Assembly: GCA_028023455.1 (NCBI GenBank)
Contig: JAQFVV010006220.1
Location: forward strand, 9,569,916-9,633,915
Source of the DNA: Epiperipatus broadwayi
Lineage: Eukaryota; Onychophora; Udeonychophora; Euonychophora; Peripatidae
Direction: 5' to 3'
DNA length: 64,000 nt
Shown: positions 24,870 through 35,489 of the stretch, piece by piece
Numbering within the stretch: position 1 is the stretch's first letter
How the letters are laid out: each line of letters begins with the position of its first letter
Translations under genes and position numbers: made by a program
Notes under the pieces: model-generated
What the model was told of the DNA's origin: nothing
The model's database searches: none
The model's input: the letters and a program-made list of their open reading frames with translations, nothing else

Positions 24870-27800
24870 TTTTCATAGTGGCTTGACTCACCTCAAGTTT
24901 TTGGAGTATTTCATTAGGATATGAAAAGAGTGTAAAGTTAAATAATTAATTTTTTCTTATTGTAACATCTTATAAGAAATTTCTATTTATTAGCAAGTTA
25001 GTTTAAACGCTGAAACAAATGACCACTTCCAAAAATTATAAAAAATATAATTATAAAGTTTTAGTAATATTTCATTGTTATATAATAACAATAATATAAA
25101 ATTTGTTGTTATCCTTTTCATTATGGTTTGTAATAAATTGGCCAAAACGTTTCAAATATTGACTAAAGAAAAGGTTTTTTTTTACACATAAATAAATAAT
25201 ATAAAAAAAATCTTTCATTTAGCCAACGTTCAAAATATTTTGGCCAATTTATTATTAATAACAATAATAATACATGTAAAAATGCATGGCATAGGGGTTA
25301 CACACATAGAATGCTATGTCCATAATCTGAGATTTGTAATTCCAAACACACTTAGGACTTTTTTTCATTTAGCCAGAGTGAAACAAATACAAAATGGGAT
25401 AAAAAAAATTTCTCCAATAATAAGAAATCCTGGAGAATAATACCTTCTCTCTTATGAATGATGGATAGGCTTTTGTCTTGCAGTGGATTATATATCATGT
25501 CAGAAAAATTTACACTAAAATGTAAAAAAGTGGGATAAAGAAACTATAAATGGCTCATGGATAAGAGTATCATGCATTATTTTATTGTGAGACTAATTAA
25601 GATTTTGGATAACATAGCAAAATTATTTATTACATGAGTCCTCTTGAAGATTGCATTTGCTAATTTTTTTTTTATGCATTTATTATAATTGATTAAACAG
25701 CAAAAGAAAAAAAAAATAATGGCTACATTTTATAAAGCATTATTAGAAAAAAAAATTCAGGTAAAAACAAAATAAATCACTAAATAATTCTAATATGCAT
25801 TTTACAATATCGACAAAAAATTAATCAATGTTTAATTTTTGGATTATTTATAAAATGCTATTCTGATTTAAAAATAAGTGCTTAATATACATAAAGTATT
25901 ATAAATAAATATTTAATAGAAATTTAAATTATAATATTATTATATTAAATACTAATGCATAATAAAGTAAAAATTAATAATAAGTTTTCTATTTGTTATA
26001 TTTAGTATACTGAATATACTAAAATTAATTGCTATTATTTAATATGTGTTTTCACAACTTTAAAGACATGAAAGATTTATAATGAGATAAATGTATTATT
26101 ATATGTTCTCTTAAGCTGGAAAAACTATTAATATAGGAAAGTTACTGAACTAAAAATGCCAAATTAACAATATACTGCATCAGTATCTAACTTATATTTA
26201 TATATATTGTTCATATAATCTAAAATGATGAATATTAAAACATAAAAAAAATATTTTATTATGTATTAATAATTTAATAAATATAATTCTATTACCTAGA
26301 GCTATATGTAAAAACTACTAATAATATGAATAAGTTTTATAAGATTTTTCAGTTTCTGATCAATTAATAATGGTATTCACACTTGTAACTGATTCTGTCC
26401 ACAACCAAAGGATAAAAAAATTAAGAAGATAAAATTATGATTCACAAGTTGCACTATAAATTTTATTTATAAATACTTAGAAATTTCATATTACAAAAAT
26501 TAAACTTAAGTATTAAACTCATTATAAATAAATTATATATCTTGAATATAAAAGCAATCATCAATAAATTTTAAAAACTGAAACACAAATCCAGCAATCT
26601 TCATTGAGATTGGCATTATTAGTTTTTTTTTTTTTGTAGTAACTTTAATATTCTAATTATTGTTTGAAATTTGAATATCATCTTTCTATTTACTTATGCA
26701 TATTTGTGTAAATAAATAAATAAAACTAAATAAGATTATAAAATATAAAATATTGTAATTTTTGATATATAAAAGCTTCTTTTGGCCATGTTTTACTGCC
26801 TTTCTCATGATAATATATATTATTGAAAATGTTTACATTATTATTATACATACCAACATCTAGATTTTATCATGTTTTCTTCTCCATCCTTTCTCATATA
26901 ATTACTATATATTAATACAGCAATGAAAAATATTATGCATTTGTAATCATATCAACAAGCTAAAAGCAAATAAGTTTTTAGATATTAAAAAATACAATGT
27001 GTTGTGCAATTTTATTTATGTATTTACATGCACAAATATAATGAATTATATTTATTTCCATTTTACAATGACAAATGTGGGTTTGAGTCTGTAGTAAAAA
27101 CAATAGACAGATTAGAAAAAAAAAACATTAAATATTATTATTGTATAAAACGTTTATCCAATAAAATAATTTATTTGCTGTTATTTTTATATTAAAAATC
27201 CAATTGATTTATAATTGTTAGATCAGAATAAAATTATATGCAGTATTTTCACCACTATGTAAAAAGTCCTTGCAGACAATGTTCAAGTCATTTTTTGGAT
27301 GAAAAATACAATGACTTCACACCATGAATAATTATAAAAGATTTCAATGGAATAAGAGCTCTTTCATTGAAGATAGTCTGCCATCTTAATAACCCAATGA
27401 ACTCAAAAAGTATAAAAATTGTTTTCTGCTAACTTTGTAATTTAATGATCACAATTTATTGAAATAAAATTTTATATTACAAAAATGCTTCTGAAATATA
27501 ACTGTTTATAATAATCTTTTTCAGATAATATAAACAATTTGTATGATTTTAAAATAGTTTTTAACACAAATTTAATATAATCTGGCAATATAAAATTTGG
27601 AACATTCTTAAATCCATAGAATTTTGATAATCACTGTTATATACAAAGAAATGTACAATAATCTGATTAGCTATGTACTATAATAAAAATGATTATATTA
27701 TATCTGTTACAAGTATACTAAAGTCTCAAAATTTAATGTTTGTTATGCATATTAATCTTAATTATAAATTATAATGTAGATACAAATATCAGCAGTGATA

Positions 27801-28550
27801 CCAAATATAAATATCAGTCTATAATCCATAAGAAAATGAAAATGTTAAGATCATTTAATCATAAATATTAGAAAAACACTTATTGAGAATAAACATAATT
27901 CATGAATCTTTATATCAAAAAAAATATTTTACTATTAGCATTTAGAATTCTTTCAAATACAGTCAAGAAAACAGATAAAATAAACAATAGTTATGGTAAA
28001 ATGCTACTAACAAAAACATAATAAAAGTTATAGATAAAAACAATTTAAACAATATAGAACGTAAAATACCATTTAGAAATTAAAATATTATACTTACTAT
28101 TTGCAAAAATGTGTATGGTTTGTGCATATGTATATATATAAACACACACATGTAATATCATAGCAATTACATTCTTTATAGTATTTTATTAACAGATGAA
28201 CTGACTTAAGTAAATGCAAAAGTACTTGTACTGAATTAAAATTTAAAAGTGAACAAATTTTAATAAAGTCATTATTTTCAATCGATAGTATTTCCAAATC
28301 ATTACTCAAAAAAAAAAAAAAAAGATAAAACAAAAAATATTATATGTCACCCAAAAATGTTTTAAAAATCATAATGGTGGATATGCTAAAATAACATGGA
28401 GCAAAAATAATTTTGTATTTCTATTGTGCTGGGTTCAGAAAAAAAGAAAACAGATGAAAGATGCAGAAAAATATATGTGTGAATAATGGATAGAGGTTTC
28501 ACTATAAATATTTTAATTTTATTATTCAATGAGCACTTTTATATTTAATA
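24870..28550. other. AT-rich DNA without recognisable genes
   Basis: No protein or RNA gene recognised. The open frames at 25240-25440, 27004-27195 and 28097-28333 have no motifs. A poly-T run near 26620 and A-rich tracts are present. Confidence 0.6.
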
Positions 28551-28652
28551 AACAGAGCAAAACTCTCCATACAGTATTGCTACCTGTGCTAAACAGAGTA
28601 ATCAATGGATGCCAGAAGGCTTGTGCATAAAATCCCTATCTAATGCCTACTC

Positions 28653-28712
28653 ATCCAATATCCCCAGACTAGTTTCTGGCTTGTGGCCTTCGTCAGTGAG
28701 GAGCTTTGGATC
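28653..28712 (-). ncRNA. Type I hammerhead ribozyme, copy 2 (core intact)
   Basis: The minus strand reads stem I (AUCCAAAGCUCCUCA), core CUGACGA, stem II GGC-CACAA-GCC flanked by single A residues, GAAAC, a two-base UA loop, cleavage triplet GUC, then the other stem I strand (UGGGGAUAUUGGAU). A15.1-U16.1 and C15.2-G16.2 form the very short stem III typical of PLE and retrozyme hammerheads. Stem I has six pairs, including one G-U, an internal loop, and six more pairs. Predicted cleavage falls between 28667 and 28666. The A-A opposition where a G-C closes stem II in canonical hammerheads is unusual and might lower the rate. Confidence 0.8.
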
Positions 28713-29108
28713 TGAGAGCACTGCATCTAGATCTTAGGATCTAATGCAACCCTCTAGCAACCACCTTTTATCTCTACTTAACTACAAAACTATGAGAATG
28801 AAATTGAAAACACAAAAAATATTTTCAATCTAAGCTCAATAGCTTATATAGTCATATGGGTCTGAACTCAGTTCAGCACCCATACATTTTGGTGTCTTTG
28901 GCTCTTTTACAACCATAGCCACCACTATCCTATTAGGCAGGATTGGTGTTAAACCATTAAGCATCACATGATCATATTTCCTATACTAGGACATTAATTA
29001 TTGATAAACAGAGCAAAACTCTCCATACAGTATTGCCACCTGTGCTAAATAGAGTAATCAATGGATGCCAGAAGGCTTGTGCATAAAATCTCTATCTAAT
29101 ACCTACTC

Positions 29109-29168
29109 ATCCAATATCCCCAGACTAGTTTCTGGCTTGTGGCCTTCGTCAGTGAGGAGCTTTGGATC
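29109..29168 (-). ncRNA. Type I hammerhead ribozyme, copy 3 (core intact)
   Basis: Identical in sequence to the ribozyme at 28653-28712 over its whole 60 nt. Predicted cleavage falls between 29123 and 29122, exactly 456 bases from the cleavage site of copy 2. Confidence 0.8.
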
Positions 29169-29345
29169 TGAGAGCACTGCATCTAGATCTTAGGATCTAA
29201 TGCAACCCTCTAGCAACCACCTTTTATCTCTACTTAACTACAAAACTATGAGAATAAAATTGAAAACACAAAAAATATTTTCAATCTAAGCTCAATAGCT
29301 TATATAATCATATGGGTCTGAACTCAGTTCAGCACCCATACACAT

Positions 29346-29548
29346 GTTCTAAAAATACTGATTTGCATTCCAAGTTCTTTTTCACACGGCTATACAGATA
29401 TTTATGCTGTGCCACCCCCGTAGCAATATTTGCCTGAAATTCTCCATAACATACGGCAAGCAAATATTATTGAAGAAGGTGGTATAGCATAAATATTTGT
29501 ATAGCCACGTGGAAAAGAACTCAAAATACAAATTAGTATTTTTGGAAC
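29346..29548. repeat. Long fold-back (about 71-bp arms) next to the hammerhead array
   Basis: The left arm from 29346 (GTTCTAAAAATACTGATTTG...) to about 29416 matches the reverse complement of 29478-29548 (ending ...AGTATTTTTGGAAC). The central 60 bases contain a smaller inverted pair (CAATATTTGC / GCAAATATTATTG), so the whole unit can form one extended hairpin. It starts four bases after the dimer ends. It looks like a miniature inverted-repeat or fold-back element. The minus-strand open frame 29382-29624 across it is not meaningful. Confidence 0.7.
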
Positions 29549-31920
29549 GAGCGAAAATGCGGTCATGCTTTTGACCCAGCGAAAGTAAAAATGGTTTTAC
29601 TTTTAGCAGGATGAAAGGAAGCATAAATTTAAGAAAGCATGTTTCATGCTAACAACTACCATGCTATAAACAAAAACCAATCCTGTTTCCCCTTGTCAAA
29701 TAAATAAAATATGTAAATAGGGCGATTACATAACCTGCACTACAAAAAATGAAAATACTTTATGAAGAAGTAATATTCTTCATATATACATTAAGCAATA
29801 ATTTAAATTTACTTTTTGTTTAAGCAATATTCATTAATAAATTACCATTTACTTTTTATTTAATTGTATTGTATTTCACAGCAACATTTTTTAAGCTTCT
29901 ACAGTTCATTTTTTATCATTATTATCTGGAAAAATTGTTATTAAAGTAAGGCATGAGAACCAAAGATGCTGGATTAATGTTTTTGCATCAGTTTATAAAA
30001 TTTAATGTAGCACTGTATTTCTCAACCATATTTAACTTTGAATATTACTTATTAATAGATAAAATTATAATTATCATTAGTATTTTATTTTTTATCAAAA
30101 GTATTGCATAAAAAATGAATATAAGGCTTAAAGAACAGAAAGCTACAAAATTAAAATAAATATTTTTATCATATTCAGAAATTTTTTAAAAAAATTAATA
30201 AGAAAACATGATAAAGAATTTCATAAATGAATGTAAAAAACAAGATTAAATAAAACTAATCATTTCAAAGTATATTTAGTGTAATCAGTATGGATATACT
30301 AAAAAAGATTAAATTGAGTAAACATGTAGTTTCTTTAGTAAATTAAAATATATGATTTGAAATAAGTATGCACATGTTCACGTTCAAACACTTATACACA
30401 TAAATTTACATTTTGCAGCATTGACAATTCTGTGCATTTACTATCTACAATAGTAAAATATTATAATGTATGGAGACATTTTAATAAACTTGTAAATAAT
30501 GCCGACTTATTATCAATGTACTCCACTAATGTGAGAAGGCATTATTTGCAAGTTTATTAAAATAATTCTTGAGATTTGATTTGTATAGGAGCTTATAAAA
30601 TTGAATTTTATTATTTCATCAATATTACTATATACATTAAGTAATACATAAATCTTATAACTATTGTTTGTATGTGTATATATAAATATATGCAGGTTTT
30701 CTGTATGAAAGCAAGTAAAGTATAGGCAGGGGTATCCAAGCTTCATATGTGCAAGAGATATGTGTTAAAATTGCCATATATTCTAGAGCTGCAATTAAAT
30801 TTTTGAAATATTAAACAAAAGCAAATATTTTATTATTGGCTTATTAATAAGATTTATTAATTGTATAAAAAAATCAAGAGAACAAAATTAATATTAAAAA
30901 TATATATTTATTATTCACATGTGATTGTAGCTGATTAATTTAATGGAAGAAGTTGATGTTCTAAAGTCAAAATAACAGAACACCCTTGAAGATATTTGAA
31001 TTAAAACTATACAAAGAATAACATCAATGGGGTCACATATGGCTCACGAGCTGCAGTTTGGCCAGGATGGGTATGGGCTAAACATTTCCGTTGCCCATTA
31101 AAATTTCTGATATAGCTCTAAAATTGGGATGGAATAAATTTTAAGAGGATGGCATGCAATAGTAAATTATTAGTAATAATTATTATCTCCTTCTATGCTC
31201 TCTAATTGACTCAATTTGCCTTCAGACAACGAATTTAATATAATATGTATGAATATAACATTAACATAATCCTATTCAGACCTTACCTGAAAAATAATTG
31301 GCTCTGAATGCTTTCTTTTTATATTTTTTTGGTGTTATTAATGTCAATTCCCCCTCACCACCTGCAATATATAACAAAATAAAATCAAATGCAACTATTT
31401 TCTGAGAATTTATCTACTACTGTCTATGTTTAAAAAATAAACACGACTAAAAATAAAAATAATTTAAAACAGCTTTATAAATATCTGATTGCGACTAATA
31501 TTATAATATTTAAATTTATTTTGATATATTTTTGTATAGGATTTACTGAAACTGATTTTATGACTTTATTTATTATGTTTCCAATCATGAATTATTTCGA
31601 TTTTTATGTTTAACAAAAAACTTAATTATGTAAATAATTATAAATTTATTACCAGTTTATTAGAACAGCATAATATTTACTAAAATAATTTATATAAACT
31701 ATAAAAAGGTAAATAAAAACATCTTTTTATAAAATAAATTATTTTTACATAGATGTAAACAAATTTTCAAGATTTTGGAAAACCTAAATAATTTACAAAC
31801 GATAAATAAAAATTTCTTTTAAAGATTTAATACCTTATGGAATAAAAATTATCAGCATATTTTTTTACAATCAATTTAAAAAATAAAAACTTGGGTGCAT
31901 TAAAAGAATATTGCGTAAAG
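29549..31920. other. Mostly AT-rich DNA; possible hAT terminal fragment
   Basis: No genes recognised. Around 31033-31070 the sequence ATGGCTCACGAGCTGCAGTTTGGCCA resembles the subterminal part of hAT/Charlie-type elements (catgtggctcatgagctgcaggttgcc). It is short and the exact terminus is missing, so this is a weak call. Confidence 0.35.
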
Positions 31921-32010
31921 TTTTCAATCGACTCAGGTCGCAGCCATATTTGTGATGTCATTAGATAACTTCCGGCGGATTTAGCGGCCACTTGCGGGAA
32001 ATTTTTCTCT
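31920..32010 (+). promoter_or_regulatory. Promoter and 5' leader of the ankyrin-repeat gene
   Basis: A short GC-richer patch in an AT-rich setting, just upstream of a splice donor. It holds ACTTCCGGC at 31968-31976 (ETS-family core CCGGAAGT on the minus strand), TGATGTCA at 31953-31960 (one base from the CREB/ATF site TGACGTCA) and CAGCCATATTTG near 31941 (YY1-like CCAT core). No TATA box at a set distance is evident. ETS, CREB and YY1 sites are common in housekeeping promoters. The transcription start is inferred to lie within this patch. Confidence 0.5.
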
Positions 32011-32432
32011 ATGGTAAGTTCTCTATTTAAATAAAATTAATTTTTATGTATTTTTTATTTTTAAAATCCTTTAAAGGGTTAATGCTTTATTTAAAAAACA
32101 AAAAATCTTATACATTGCGTTATTAAATTAACTTACAATATTATAAGTACTTATTTTTTTATGCGATTTTTATAATTAATATTTTTAATTTGTATTTCAT
32201 TTACATAATAATTAAAAGTATTTCAAAAACTAAGCTTAGAATATATATATATTTTAAAAAAATTAAATGAGTTTTAAATTGACTTCTTTTTTCTTTTAAT
32301 AATATACAAAAATTATCATTAATATCTACTATATTTTTTTAAATATCCGGTCCGCCCATACTATTTTTCTAAGAAGACTTAAATACAATTTCCTCTGATA
32401 TAATTTTTAATTTTAAAAATTTATTTTTATAG
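32011..32432 (+). other. First-exon ATG and intron 1 of the ankyrin-repeat gene
   Basis: ATG at 32011-32013 is followed at once by the splice donor GTAAGT (32014). A matching acceptor, ATTTTTATAG, ends at 32432. Splicing joins this ATG in frame to AAC TGC TTA CTA..., adding NCLLPTKKIENCVK before the internal ATG at 32475. The 419-bp intron is AT-rich. Whether translation starts at the exon-1 ATG (weak context, T at -3) or at 32475 (A at -3) cannot be settled from sequence. Confidence 0.5.
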
Positions 32433-32474
32433 AACTGCTTACTACCTACAAAGAAGATAGAAAACTGTGTGAAA

Positions 32475-33569
32475 ATGTTCGAAAAAGATTCTAAACTTTT
32501 TGAATTCCACTGCGCAATATTAGAAGGGAATGAAATTAATCTGAAAAAGTTGATAGCAGAAGGTGTAGATGTTAATAGTGCTAATCCTCACACTGGAAAA
32601 TACGCTCTTTTAGAAGCTGTTAGTTTACAAAGAGATGATCTGGTGCAAATTCTAATTAGTGCTGGAGTTGACGTAAATATAAGGAATCCGCAAGGAGAAA
32701 CCGCTCTACATTTAGCCGTGGAATATCATAAATTCAATGGAAACATTATTCGCTGTTTAATTGATAACGGATGTGATCCTAACATTATGGATAAATTAAG
32801 TGGAAACACTCCATTGCATATTTTATCACGTTTTTATGCAGCAAATTGTAAAGATGATCGTCCTGAAGTTTTAGACATTATGACTCTCTTAACATCTCGT
32901 TGTCAAACTAATGCTAAAAATTTTCGCGGCTTTACACCGCTTCACTTTGCTGCAGCTGCTACTGATATTGTTACAGAACCGGTTAAAATTTTATTAGAAG
33001 CTGGAGCAGATCCAAACATTCTGAACTATAGATATGAAACACCTTTACATGATGCTCTTGATAATGGTTTTTCAAATGTAGCGCGTGAACTCGTAGAGCA
33101 CGGTGCTGACGTCACGATATGTAATAAATATGAACAGACACCTTTGCATTATGCAGCACGAAGAAACTGTGTAGATGGAATTCGCCTGCTTCTATCTACG
33201 CCAGAGTGCGATGCGAATGTTAAGGATTTGCAAGGCGATACTGTTCTCCACATAAGTGCTGGTATGGGATTTAGTGAAGTTGTAAAAGCATTATTAATGG
33301 ATCCAAAAATAGATATTAATGCTCAAAATAGTTTCAATGCTACTCCATTACATGTGGCTGTCGAAAGTGGCTTTAGTGAAATAGTTCGTTTGTTACTGGA
33401 ATCTAATTCTGATATATCCATGCAAACAGAATTGAAACAAACAGCTTTGGATTTAGCTCAAGAAAAATATGTTAAAAGTAGTCATCCTGAAATAGAAAAA
33501 ATGATTCTGAATGCTTATCAAGAAAAAAGCCAGGACATTATAATTGAACAAATTTGTACTGACATATAA
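32475..33569 (+). CDS. Ankyrin-repeat protein, 364 aa (or about 379 aa from the exon-1 start)
   Basis: An intact open frame built almost wholly of ankyrin repeats, 33-residue helix-turn-helix units that bind partner proteins. About nine repeats are visible: residues 8-37, 40-71, 74-107, 109-148, 150-184, 186-216, 219-251, 253-285 and 287-318, plus a degenerate cap at 320-350. Typical cores are GETALHLAVE, GFTPLHFAAAATD, YETPLHDALDNG and NATPLHVAVESGFSEIVRLL. Repeat 4 carries an insertion (NCKDDRPE). No signal peptide, membrane segment, death domain, SOCS box or kinase domain is seen, so it is probably a soluble intracellular adaptor. The ninth repeat is followed by a short acidic tail ending QICTDI. 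A splice acceptor at 32431-32432 places the frame in exon 2. An ATTAAA at about 33692 is a possible polyadenylation signal. PLE copies begin about 200 bp downstream. The specific orthologue is not recognised. Confidence 0.9.
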   Translation: MFEKDSKLFEFHCAILEGNEINLKKLIAEGVDVNSANPHTGKYALLEAVSLQRDDLVQILISAGVDVNIRNPQGETALHLAVEYHKFNGNIIRCLIDNGCDPNIMDKLSGNTPLHILSRFYAANCKDDRPEVLDIMTLLTSRCQTNAKNFRGFTPLHFAAAATDIVTEPVKILLEAGADPNILNYRYETPLHDALDNGFSNVARELVEHGADVTICNKYEQTPLHYAARRNCVDGIRLLLSTPECDANVKDLQGDTVLHISAGMGFSEVVKALLMDPKIDINAQNSFNATPLHVAVESGFSEIVRLLLESNSDISMQTELKQTALDLAQEKYVKSSHPEIEKMILNAYQEKSQDIIIEQICTDI

Positions 33570-33779
33570 TGATTTGTACGTGTATATGTAATTGTTATAT
33601 AATGTGCTTTAAAGTTTGTTTCGAAATTTAGTAAAAATTTGAAAATATCAAATCGACTTTTAAAATGCTTTAAAGGTGGATTTTAGTTTAATTAAAAGCA
33701 AGCAATCTTAATCTTGTTTTTCTGTAGTCATTGTTGATGTTGTTGTATTGATTAGATAATCTGATACATAGAGACTGTT

Positions 33780-35480
33780 GTCTATTGCTTTTGGTCTCTA
33801 CCCCCATCACATTTAATAGTTACTTTCAATATATGTAATATATATAAATGTGCTAAAATGCAGGTATTGTTGAAGCTAATTAGAGATAATAAAATTAATG
33901 GCTGAGCTCTTTCGAGAAGTGTTGTCTTCTCATAATTATAGCCTGTGGGTTGAAAGAGCACAATGAAAAATATGAGAGATGAATATTTAAATTTATGCAA
34001 ATGGGTTAGAGAGTCCATTTTTTGGAAAGAGAGAAACATGCTTCCTTTGATTTATAACATGGGTGTTGTTAACTATATGCCATGCTTCTACATTTAGAGT
34101 CATGGCACTCTATACAAGTGATGGTAGCAGAAGATGTTTCAAATATATGGGCAGTAGATCTTTGGTGTTCCAAGATGATGAAATTATATTTGGATTTATT
34201 CAGAGCTTTTTTTATACAAGAAATAGTGCTGAAAGATGTGAAATGGACAGTGAGGTGTGAGATTTGCCATATTATATAGCACTGCAGCTGGTTTGAAGGA
34301 ATGTGATTTTATACATTGTGTGGGGAGTTTGATCAGAGGATAAGCAGTCTTTGAATTATTGATTAGCTTATTAGTTTAAGGGGATGTGCAAAAAACTTAG
34401 CTTGGAAGAATGAGAGAAGGTTTTGATAAAGCTTTTAGTGATGAAATAAATATGTGGAAAAAGAAGCTACGATTTGTCATCATTGGCAGTGTCGGTGTGT
34501 AACTTCTGGTAAAATTGTTATTCCTTTCTTGTAAGATGACTGGATATAAATCCAACATTGATGAGATTTTTTAATTTATTGTTCTATGTCAGTTTTGCAT
34601 GAATCTTCAAATTTACATAGAGACTAGCAAATTTGTGCATGAGTGGGAAATTTGATTGAGGATATGTGTAGCTTCTGACTTTCAAACTTTTAATACAAAT
34701 AGTGTAGTTTAGGTTACCTGTGAATCATTGTATGTGGGTTGTCCAGATATTAATCTCATGCTGCATGTCATCCCAATCAATAGTGAATCATAGAGAGGAG
34801 TATGACTGAAGCTCTAATTGTAGATTGGTGATGGATGATTTTGTTTCAGTGACAAACACTACATCAACATAACATGTGTAGATAAAATTGGGAATGGTGC
34901 TGAAGTATTTAGGGAGGAGTTTATCTTCAAAGTAGTTAAGTGTATACTGGATAGGATTCTGCTGAGTGGTAATCCCATAGGCCGATCATCTATCATATGA
35001 AAATATTGTTCATTGAATGTAGCGATGATGTTGTTAAGCCAAATAAGAAAATTATAAATAAAGGTGATACATGTCTGTGAGTAATTGCTTTTTACTATTT
35101 CAGTTTGAACAATATTAGTGGATTGTTTCTGATTAATGGAGCCATATAACTCAGTAATGTCCACAGAAGCAATTTTGTATTCAGATTTTAGGTTAGATTG
35201 TTTGATGCAAGTAATGAAGTTGAAAGCTGACATAATTGTATAAGACCCATATGCAATTTGATCTGTTAACCATTGATTGACCACCACCAAAATCCAACAT
35301 GATCCTGAGCAGAGAATTAGGTTTGTATAATCTAACATTAGCAAATATTCTCGGCAGGATAAAAACATAGGGTTATATTCTATAGTATTCAGATTTTAGT
35401 AAAAGTCTTGTTGTAATGTTTTTGGAGCAAAATGGAAATGAATTTGTTTTTATTGAGTTCGTTGTTCAAGTTTTCATGCA
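33780..35480 (-). pseudogene. Penelope-like retroelement, minus-strand copy of a head-to-head pair
   Basis: From the shared 5' end at about 35480, the minus strand encodes a decayed PLE reverse transcriptase. KIASVDITELYGSI is motif A (FxVxSLFTNIP-like), RPMGLPLSRILSSIH is motif B (GSPLSPILAN-like), and, in a second frame, NFIYTCYVDVVFVTE is motif C with YVDV in place of YVDD. Further on, frames matching the GIY-YIG part of the plus-strand copy lie at 34063-34279 (antisense there). The 3' end (33780-33960) contains TTATGA-GAAG-ACAACA-CTTC-TCGAAAG, like a decayed hammerhead. It aligns in inverted orientation with 35490-37130 over nearly its whole length. The catalytic change and the frame breaks show that it is dead. 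Confidence 0.75.
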
Positions 35481-35489
35481 AAGTCTTAC

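Larger units (their letters stand above)
28553..29342 (-). mobile_element. Retrozyme-like dimeric array with two hammerhead ribozymes
   Basis: A 334-bp unit (28553-28886) recurs almost unchanged at 29009-29342, separated by 122 bp, giving a 456-bp period. Each unit carries a hammerhead on the minus strand. Minus-strand transcription and cleavage at both sites would release a 456-nt linear RNA with the ends needed for circularisation. That layout is known for retrozymes and for the tandem terminal repeats (pLTRs) of Penelope-like elements. No protein is encoded between the repeats. A related but rearranged copy lies at 18001-18240. Which of the two classes it belongs to cannot be decided here. 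No target duplication is evident. Confidence 0.75.

Noticed and set aside
34063-34279. Plus-strand frames next to the ankyrin gene
   Set aside because: They are antisense to the GIY-YIG region of the minus-strand Penelope copy, as shown by alignment with 36660-36900.
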